The position numbers were made by a program, and so were the translations under genes. Positions 57,351 to 64,000 of a stretch of DNA of 64,000 nt are shown in pieces. The stretch is from Grammothele lineata (lineage: Eukaryota > Basidiomycota > Agaricomycetes > Polyporales > Polyporaceae), in contig NDFF03000367.1 of assembly GCA_002150815.3 (NCBI GenBank), positions 788,857-852,856 of the forward strand. The letters are read 5' to 3'. A model generated the notes under the pieces. The model searched no databases and was not told the origin of the DNA. It saw only the letters and a program-made list of their open reading frames with translations. Each line of letters opens with the position of its first letter. The first letter of the stretch is position 1.

Positions 57351-58512
57351 CCAGCAAATGTGTTCTGATGTGTCCTGCTTTGTTAATGTTGTGTGATTGA
57401 TAAACCCTCTCTTAAAGGTGCATTATGCTACAAATCTAACACCTACAGGCTCAATCAGACCCTGCTGGTACATTTCTAAATAGCAAAATGCTTTCAGTCA
57501 ACACTTATAAGTGAGGGAGAGGGCCAGTACTAGACTGCAGAACCCATGTGCTAAGGTGTTTCTTAGCTAGGCTTACTGCTCGGGGCTTTATGCAGGTCTT
57601 CCTGGTGGGCCTGGCATTGAATTCGTGCCTAGCTGCCTTCATACATCTTACAATATTGTGTAAATGGTATATAGTAATTTTATATTGCCCTGTGAGCCAT
57701 GAAGACAGTATATGAGTAAGCTGGCCACTTTATGCAGTTAACCATTTTGGTGTCATGTGACTCCCAAATGGTCTCCAACCCCTACTTTAGGGTCCCATTT
57801 AGTTGTTTGGTTGGCTAGTGCTTCCCACTAATCTGACCAATATTAGCCGGACCTCGACATAACAGACTTTGAATGACCAACTCGCCCTGAGTCGAGGGGA
57901 GGAGGCAAATTGGTCATTACAAAGGAACAGCTGAGGTGGTGCAGGCCATGCCAGAGGCCCTTAAGGGTTGCTAAGGGTGTGCACTGAAGGTGCATTTTCA
58001 TCTCTCCTCTCACCCCTTGTGCGGGTGCACTCTGCTTCCAATCTCCCATGTGACCTTATGAACATGCTATATAACTATATATATAGCCAATAAAATATGT
58101 ACACCATAATTTTTGCTTTGTGGCAGTGCACTACTGTGAGATGCCTTTCAAGCTGGACCTTAGCTTGAATGTTAACCTTCTCATTTTTATTCTCACCTGT
58201 ATGTTATGGACGAGCTTCAGAATTTTATTTATGTATCAATTAGTGATATTTCTTTCTATTGTGATGATTTTGTTCTCCATTTGCTTGCCCGTTCAGATTA
58301 TATAGGGCTTATGATAGACTGACATTTTGAAAATGGTACTTATTTAATAAATTCCTTGCTACTCATTGAGCCATCTTCACTGGGTCATCAAACACATGAT
58401 AGCTGCAATATAAAGTCTTTATACATCCTCTTTAATGTTTTGTATCTAGTGCAGAGAGACCTGACTTCTCTGAAGGGTGATTTTGGGTAAAATTCACCAC
58501 TTTCAGCCTTAT

Positions 58513-58600
58513 TCATTAGAAAAGGCCCATCTGTCTTTTAGTGTCTTTAAGTGGTCTCCTCTAGACAGCATTAAATTCTTGTTAAGACTGCCCTTAATCT
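58513..58600 (+). repeat. Third copy of the inverted-repeat arm
   Basis: The sequence ATTAGAAAAGGCCCATCTGT, TTTTAGTGTCTTTAAG and AAGACTGCCCTTAATCTTAG matches the arms at 56899 and 57262. Differences are mostly transitions. It has no partner arm in the window. Confidence 0.6.
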
Positions 58601-58853
58601 TAGCTAAGACTGGCTAAGACCATAAGTTACAATTTATGACAAACAAATAATTATTTTTATGGGTGAGCCATTTCTGCCATCTGCAACACCCAAAACACGA
58701 CTTAGCTTGAATCTCAAAAAGGTGCCAGTAAGCACAGCCACTGATAGCAGTACAAAAGTTACTTGCTGTTTAGAGCAGAGATTGAAAATTCATAGGGTTA
58801 GGGTTGCATGTTAGTGCCCACATTTCAGCATGTGACTTTCTCACTTAGATTTA

Positions 58854-59258
58854 GTGCCTATTTTGCATCATCAAAATGCACTTGGTGCTATCCACCCCTT
58901 ATACACTATTACATAGTAGGGGACTTGGCTACAACTTGTTATACACTTTAAATGACCCCCATATGCATCAATACCATGTCAATTACTGCACTAGTAATGG
59001 CTGTATAGCACTTCACCCTGCAAGTGCCCTTATAGTAGTGCACTAATAGGCGCCATACTAGTGCCTATCTGTGTCATCCAAAAGTACTTGGTGCCATCTA
59101 CCTCCAAGGAATTTCCATAGCATGGGGGGTTGGCCTACAATAAGCCTTTTAAATGACCCCTATATGCATCGACATCAGGTAAATAACTGCACTTATTATA
59201 GTGCTAGAGTGTTTAGCCTAATAGCACCCTACCAAACTGCATGCACATATATATAGTA
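58854..59258 (+). repeat. Tandem duplication, about 207-bp unit
   Basis: Two head-to-tail units start at 58854 and 59061. Both begin GTGCCTAT and share ACTTGGTGC-ATC-ACC, TTTAAATGACCCC-ATATGCAT and ACTGCACT-words. Divergence is about one fifth, mostly transitions and small gaps. There is no coding content. Confidence 0.6.
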
Positions 59259-60013
59259 TGCTCTATGCTTGGTACTGTTAATGAGACTACTGTTGTGCTT
59301 TCCTAGCATATAGACATGGTTAAATGTGGCCTGCAGCACTTTGAATCATGTTAATCAAGCAAGTATTGAGGGAGATATAAACAGAACAAGTTTGCAACAC
59401 ACTATAAATACTAGTTAAGTGTGTGGTTCAGTTGCTGATGCATCAATGCAAGCTGAATATGGTAAATGGTAATAAAGAGACTGTATTTTCCTAAAAGAGG
59501 CTATATTAAGCTCTATAACACAGGTTAAATCATGTTATTACCTTTAAAACTGAGGGACATATAGTTTGAACACTGATTTTAGTGGTATAAAGACAAATTA
59601 ATGAGATTTGTGCAATTCTGTGAGCTTTTGGGCACTTTTTAGGATTCTAAATTAAGCCAATCTCTGCACTTAGGCCCTGTTTAGCAGTGGACTGGGATTG
59701 GGATGGGCCAGGATTTGCCTGCCAAAAAATCACCAAGCGCCTAGCCGAAAGAGAGACCACAGTTTGGGGCCTTAGCCCTAAACCCATAGCAACACCTGGA
59801 TCCCAATGCTGGGATTCCGGTAGGCTTAGGGCTGCCTGGGGCATGACACAAAGGTAGCATGCATTGTGCTACCATTGCTCTTTCTCGTTCCTTGCCATTC
59901 CTCTCGTTGAAACTTGCTCCCTCTGTCGTGTGTACTCACTGTCATTCACACCTCTTTACTTAACCTTCCTAATACACTCTAATATTACCTCATCTTCTCA
60001 CTTCTTCCTCCAC

Positions 60014-60608
60014 ATGGCTCCTCACGCACACTACACTCCCGCAGACGACCAACTTCTTGTCAGCACCCTCATTACCGAAGCCATGCTTGGCCACCATTCC
60101 GAAAATGGCTTCAAGCAAATAGCCTACCAAGCTGTGGCTGCAGCTCTCGCTGGAAGTGAACTGATATCAGGTGAGAAGGAGAAGTCTGCCCAGAGCTGCT
60201 GAGATCATTTTATCTTTATATGTAACATACCTATGTGCTCTTGTACACATGCTAACCCCTCCAAAGCTCAAGAAGGAGTATTTCATTATAAAGGCCCTTT
60301 GAGAGCTGTCCAGTTTTAGCTGAGATGCTGAGAACCATCTAATTCTCGCGTCCAATGATTTTTAAGAAAAGTATCTCAAGGTGAGTGATGTACTTCTATG
60401 ATAATAGAACCCTGTCAAAATGGTGTGCAGGCCCACTCAAAGGCTAAGAAGTGGTGCAAGACTTTGTTCTCTTTGTATGAGGAGCTTGCAGCCCTTATGG
60501 ATGGCACAGCTGCCACAGGGGAAGGGGCTTTCTATCTCGGGCAGGATGCTCTGACGGACAGACTCAGTGATAGCGAGGATGACAGCAGTGACAACAATAC
60601 AGATTCGG
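60014..60608 (+). pseudogene. Myb/SANT-like DNA-binding protein of the PIF/Harbinger element, broken
   Basis: The first exon reads MAPHAHYTPADDQLLV and GFKQIAYQAVAAALAGSE. After an intron come LKKEYFIIKAL, ELSSFS and DAENHLILASNDF, then KYLK, HSKAKKWCKTLFSLYEEL and MDGTAATGEGAF with an acidic Ser/Asp end. This order matches the Myb/SANT-like (Myb_DNA-bind_3 type) partner that helps the PIF transposase find its ends. Three in-frame stops break it: TGA 60300, TGA 60321 and TAA 60363. They sit where relatives usually have Arg or Trp. About 200 residues remain readable. Confidence 0.75.
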
Positions 60609-60739
60609 TATGTGTTTTTCTATACATATGTGAGTTTTGTCTGCTCACTAGTCTTCTGCGTAGCCACCACTGTCACCTCAGTTAAACAAAACCACATTTG
60701 CACAGATGAGTTTTGCCTGTGTTGATTGGTTGTACTCTG

Positions 60740-61830
60740 AAGCCCATATTATAAGAGAGAATTCACACTTTGAGACACCTAGGATATGCTCAACAACATT
60801 GCGAGCAGTTGCATGCTGAAGAATGAATAGTTCCTTGTAGTTTTAGGGGCTGTAATAATTTTGTCAAATAAGTTACAAATTTCATGAAAAATTGCACACG
60901 GTTAACAGCCTAGAAGAGCATCACAGGAAGGAAAACCTGCATCTGCCAAATAGTATCGGCCATTGAGGATACGGAGATTAGTCTGACGTGCACTTTCCCA
61001 TAGTCAGCTGTCGGCAGCACTCCCCTCCCAGCTGGAGAGGACATAGGTGAAATGCGCGTCAAATGATGCACAAATGAGTGTGTTTTTGGGCAAGAAAATC
61101 TATTTAAATATGTCAGTATGCAAAGGCAGAAGTGTCTCGTATAAGATAATGAATCAACATACCCTTACGACACCGATATCATGCATGATCCTTTTCTGGA
61201 AAGTGCCCCAGATAGAGCGACCCATCAATTGTTGAGTGTACATCCTTGAAATAAAGATATAGCTTTAAATTCTCTCAGATCTTAGTGAGAACTTCATATA
61301 GAGGAAGTCAGATATATTATTTATAGAAACTCGTTGAGACAAGAGTGTCAAGCACCTTATGAAAATTCCTGCAACTTTACTTGTCAGATCTGCATGCATA
61401 TAATAGTAGATTGACACACTACTGGCTAATTGTTTCTAAACTGTGTTGCCATCAGTTTTCAATGGACGAATTGTAACACCCATCCAAGATTACTTAAGGA
61501 AGGTGGCCAAGTTCTCGGCTGCAGACACACCACCTAGTGTCCGGGCCCCATGCAGTCCACCAATGTGAACAAGCTTGAATAGAAGCCACTAGAAGGTGCC
61601 TTGAGACAGGCCAATAACATTAAGGAAGGATTCAGGGTGCCCAGAGAGCAGCTTTTTAAGATAGAGCTTGCTAGAGAGGATTGAGGTGTGCTGAGGCTGG
61701 TGAAAGAGCGTGAGACCAAGGATGCTCATAGTGCCAACAGAAGCAATGATCACAGTGAGTGCACCAAGGACACGGCACTTTTGAGATGCCTTGTACTGCT
61801 GCTTATCAGCAATTGAGTGGCTTGGGGTAC
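60740..61830 (-). pseudogene. DDE transposase of the PIF/Harbinger element, broken
   Basis: Read in pieces on the minus strand, the N-terminal part gives HTSILSSKLYLKKLLSGHPE, SFLNVIGLSQGTF, LLFKLVHIGGLHGARTLG and SAAENLATFLK. The catalytic half gives FDAHFTYVLSSWEGSAADS (near 61000-61060) and LNGRYYLADAGFPSCDALL (near 60915-60970). The WEGSAAD and YLADAGFP words are hallmarks of DDE_Tnp_4 / Harbinger transposases. Many in-frame stops and frame changes separate them, so no functional protein is made. Limits are approximate. Confidence 0.8.
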
Positions 61831-62072
61831 ACATGCCAACAGAAGTTGAAGGTGAGAAGTATTGTGCAGCAATGAGATGCAGGGACTGCCGTGCAAAAGC
61901 TGACTGCCCTATGCACGTGCATGAGGTGATGTTACATAGTGTTACATTCGTGATGAGCGAGCTTAACTGTAGCCTAATGGGCCAGGAACAGTGCCACTGG
62001 GTTTGTTGCGGATATACTATGGGACCCATAACCCTAGCCCATCCCAATCCCAGCCTGCTGCCAAATAGGGCC

Positions 62073-63688
62073 TTAAGCCCCTAAGTGCAGAGATTAGCCT
62101 AAAAAGTGCCTAAAAATGCGATAAGTAAAGCACTTACAAATACATCTAAGTGCATCTTGAGCCATCCAACCCATAAATAGTGCAATTTTAATGCAGATCG
62201 GGCACTTAAAATTAGCATGAGATTGCACAGCTTCCAGCTTACTGATACAACTTGAATCATGTGATTTGGTCAAGATTTGGCTAAGATATTAACATTTGAG
62301 CTTTGAGGATGGGCCTTTTTGCACTTTTAGGGCACTTTTTTTACAAACTTAGCCAAACTTAGACACCTAAATTAATTAGGCTGTATCTCTGCAACAACTG
62401 CAGTAAAGTGGGACATATTACATGTCACCAGAAAGCTACTGATGAGGAGAAGGCAATAGTGCACATCATAGAGCATGATAGTATCTATACAACATGCAGT
62501 AAAGGCAACAAGTTGGATACATACCTAAGTGAAGTAGCTAATGTTGCATAGAAGCTAAAGCACTATGCAGTGAATAGAGAGGCCAAAATATGAGTATTCT
62601 ACGGCTCTATACATCAATAGATATGCCATATAGCTACCATTTAGTATGCACTATGCAATAGAGTGCTACATATTTGATTTTAATTAGCAACAAAGTAAAG
62701 ATAAAGAAAATACAATAGGCTAAATTTGTGTGCAGAAGATGGCAACTGAGGGGGAGGCTAGTGCAGTAAGTCATGATATAGGGCAAGGATACTTAAATAA
62801 GCCAATAAGCAGTTAATGAGATGTGATAGGGTAAGGAGCTTTCTAATGAGGTTTTTGAACAGCACTAGGTAAGTAACAACAAAATTAAATACAGTATGCT
62901 ATGTATTATAAATGTCTATAGCAATGTATTAACACTACATAGGGTGGCTTTTATCTTTTAGAGGTGTAAGTGAGTGTATTATATATTTAAGAGAGCAGAA
63001 TTGAAAAAAATTACAGTAGTTGACTTTTTTTATATAAATTCAAAACAACAATTTATAATACAGTGAATATAAACTTAATAGCACCTGTTCCTCATAAATT
63101 GTGCTTGCCAATTATGGCCCTCTCCCACCAAGTACATATATAAGTAAAATAGTTGATATTGCATAGCAGTTGAGGCACTATGCAACAAATAGAGAGGCTA
63201 AAATATAAGTGATCTACTAATCTATGCATATATAGGTATGCTATATGGTCTACAAAGTAACTACCATCCAACAGGCACTATACAATGGTGTGCTACATGT
63301 TTGACATTCATTAGCAGCAGATTAGATGCAAAGAAGATGCAATAGGCTGAATTAGTGAGCAAGAGATAACAGCAGAGAGAAAGAGGCTAATGTAATCAGC
63401 AGTAATACAGGGCAAGGGCACTCATGCAAGCCAATAAACAGTCAATTGGATGACATAGATTAAGGAGCTGTCTAATGAGGTTCCTTAATGGCACCAGGTA
63501 AGTAATAATAAAAGTGAATACAACATGCTATATATTATACTTGGGGGGAGTGGGCCATTACTGGCAGTTACGATTAATGAGGAATAACAAAAACATTTGA
63601 AATTAATTTTATAGGTAACAAACATCTACTATATTAATTATGATGACGTATACTCGCCCATTTCTGTTACAAATATATAGATACAAGC
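62073..63688. repeat. AT-rich repeat complex with a direct repeat
   Basis: No gene was seen. Two direct copies of an approximately 400-bp unit lie at 62520-62910 and 63135-63539, alike in word order (GCACTATGCA, AATAGAGAGGC, GGGCAAGG, TAAGGAGCT-TCTAATGAGGTT). The first also follows relics of the inverted-repeat DNA outside the Harbinger element (62076-62120). Divergence is mostly transitions. Confidence 0.6.
63086..63589. repeat. Inverted-repeat-bounded unit (about 0.5 kb)
   Basis: The 49-base segment at 63086-63134 (TGTTCCTCATAAATTGTGCT...) is an imperfect reverse complement of 63538-63589 (GGGGGGAGTGGGCCATTACT...). The arms bracket the second copy of the 400-bp direct repeat. This could be a MITE, or the two arms could be the ends of separate elements pointing outward. 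The first direct-repeat copy lacks these arms. Confidence 0.5.
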
Positions 63689-64000
63689 TTACAACTTAGT
63701 ATATAAGTAAGCACTTACATCAAAACTACGTGCCTTCTGCCACCCATGATTGCTAATATTCAATATATTTTTTTCATACTTTACATTCTCTCCAGTTCGT
63801 GCCCCATCATGATACCATATTTCTCCAGATTTATCAACAATTCTTGAAACAAAATGCCCCTGTCCAAAATATATTACACCACATAACCTGTATCTCTCAC
63901 TTCCATCTGGCAGTTTAATCTCTGTCTCCACTTGCAGGTTTATTCCATAAGCAATCAAGTATAAAAAGTTAGGTGCATGTTCTCCATAACTCATCACTTT
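63689..64000 (-). CDS. Partial ORF with ubiquitin-specific-protease-like C-terminal box
   Basis: The frame runs off the window edge, so only the last part is seen. It reads YGEHAPNFLYLIAYGIN, then KLPDGSERYRLCGVIYFG, QGHFVSRIVDKSGEIWYHDG and SNHGWQKARSFD. The order YxL-GVI-G-GHF-R-D-G-WYHDG looks like the region around the catalytic His and following aspartate of USP-type cysteine peptidases. Such domains turn up in fungal mobile-element proteins. A GTAAGT after RSFD suggests an intron, so the stop at 63689 may not be the real end. Unlike the Harbinger genes it has no stop in about 100 codons. Confidence 0.5.
   Translation of the reverse strand, partial: KVMSYGEHAPNFLYLIAYGINLQVETEIKLPDGSERYRLCGVIYFGQGHFVSRIVDKSGEIWYHDGARTGENVKYEKNILNISNHGWQKARSFDVSAYLYTKL

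Larger units (their letters stand above)
56764..59672. repeat. AT-rich repeat mosaic without intact genes
   Basis: From about 56.7 kb GC content drops sharply. This stretch has no open frame longer than about 70 codons with recognisable content. It contains an inverted repeat pair, a third copy of the same arm, an AT-rich copy of the 56488 repeat (57884-58142) and a tandem duplication near 58.9-59.2 kb. I read it as decayed transposon DNA. Confidence 0.6.
59673..62072. mobile_element. Decayed PIF/Harbinger-class DNA transposon
   Basis: The left end GGCCCTGTTTAGCAGTGGAC (59673) and the right end (reverse complement GGCCCTATTTGGCAGCAGGC, ending 62072) form terminal inverted repeats of about 40 bp. 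The element is flanked by the trinucleotide TTA (59670-59672 and 62073-62075), the target duplication of the PIF/Harbinger superfamily. It spans 2,400 bp. It carries a Myb/SANT-like gene (+) and a DDE-type transposase gene (-), the usual two-gene set, both broken by stops. The element is therefore not autonomous now. Confidence 0.85.

Noticed and set aside
56764..64000. CRISPR-like array or telomere repeats
   Set aside because: Repeats are long, diverged and unevenly spaced, and no short telomeric units occur.

Overview
The window looks like nuclear DNA of a basidiomycete fungus, most likely an Agaricomycete. Genes are dense and GC-rich, and almost every one is cut by many short introns of about 50-75 bases, with exons as small as 5-18 bases. 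The gene content also fits: a DUF6534 membrane protein, a fungal cytochrome P450, a methanol-oxidase-type GMC enzyme, a Zn2Cys6 regulator and a PAK-like kinase with a CRIB box. All boundaries were worked out by eye from reading frames and splice signals. Outer limits are firmer than individual introns.

Layout. 134-7928 (+) UTP10, ribosome biogenesis. 8236-10642 (-) cytochrome P450. 13197-15600 (+) DUF6534 seven-helix protein. 15958-17351 (-) GAPDH. 19186-24284 (+) a Ras-family GEF resembling Lte1. 25408-28212 (+) mitochondrial aconitase. 28444-30525 (+) DUF1365 protein. 30708-31392 (-) small unknown protein. 32523-35473 (+) Zn2Cys6 transcription factor. 35610-38279 (-) alcohol/methanol oxidase. 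39833-43416 (+) PAK-like kinase with an altered DFG motif. 43918-44781 (-) small membrane protein. 45099-46873 (+) eIF2 gamma. 47140-48933 (-) RING-CH (MARCH-like) E3. 49289-50312 (-) SR protein. 50806-53157 (+) putative mitochondrial helical-repeat protein. 53278-54246 (-) PP28/PDAP1 protein. 54548-55120 (+) complex I LYR subunit (NDUFA6/B14). 55310-56379 (-) basic, disordered unknown protein.

From about 56.7 kb to the end the sequence becomes AT-rich and repetitive. It holds direct, inverted and tandem repeats, a 2.4-kb PIF/Harbinger-class DNA transposon (59673-62072, TTA target duplication) with decayed Myb/SANT-like and DDE transposase genes, a second repeat complex at 62.5-63.6 kb, and the end of an open reading frame that resembles a ubiquitin-specific-protease C-terminal box. 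Stops at former Arg/Trp codons, and a GC-rich repeat copy paired with an AT-rich one, suggest C-to-T mutation pressure such as RIP or deamination of methylated cytosine.

Most genes are housekeeping and unrelated to each other. No biosynthetic cluster, CRISPR array, rRNA or tRNA gene was supported. The best leads are the transposon region, the atypical kinase, the microexons and three GC-AG introns.
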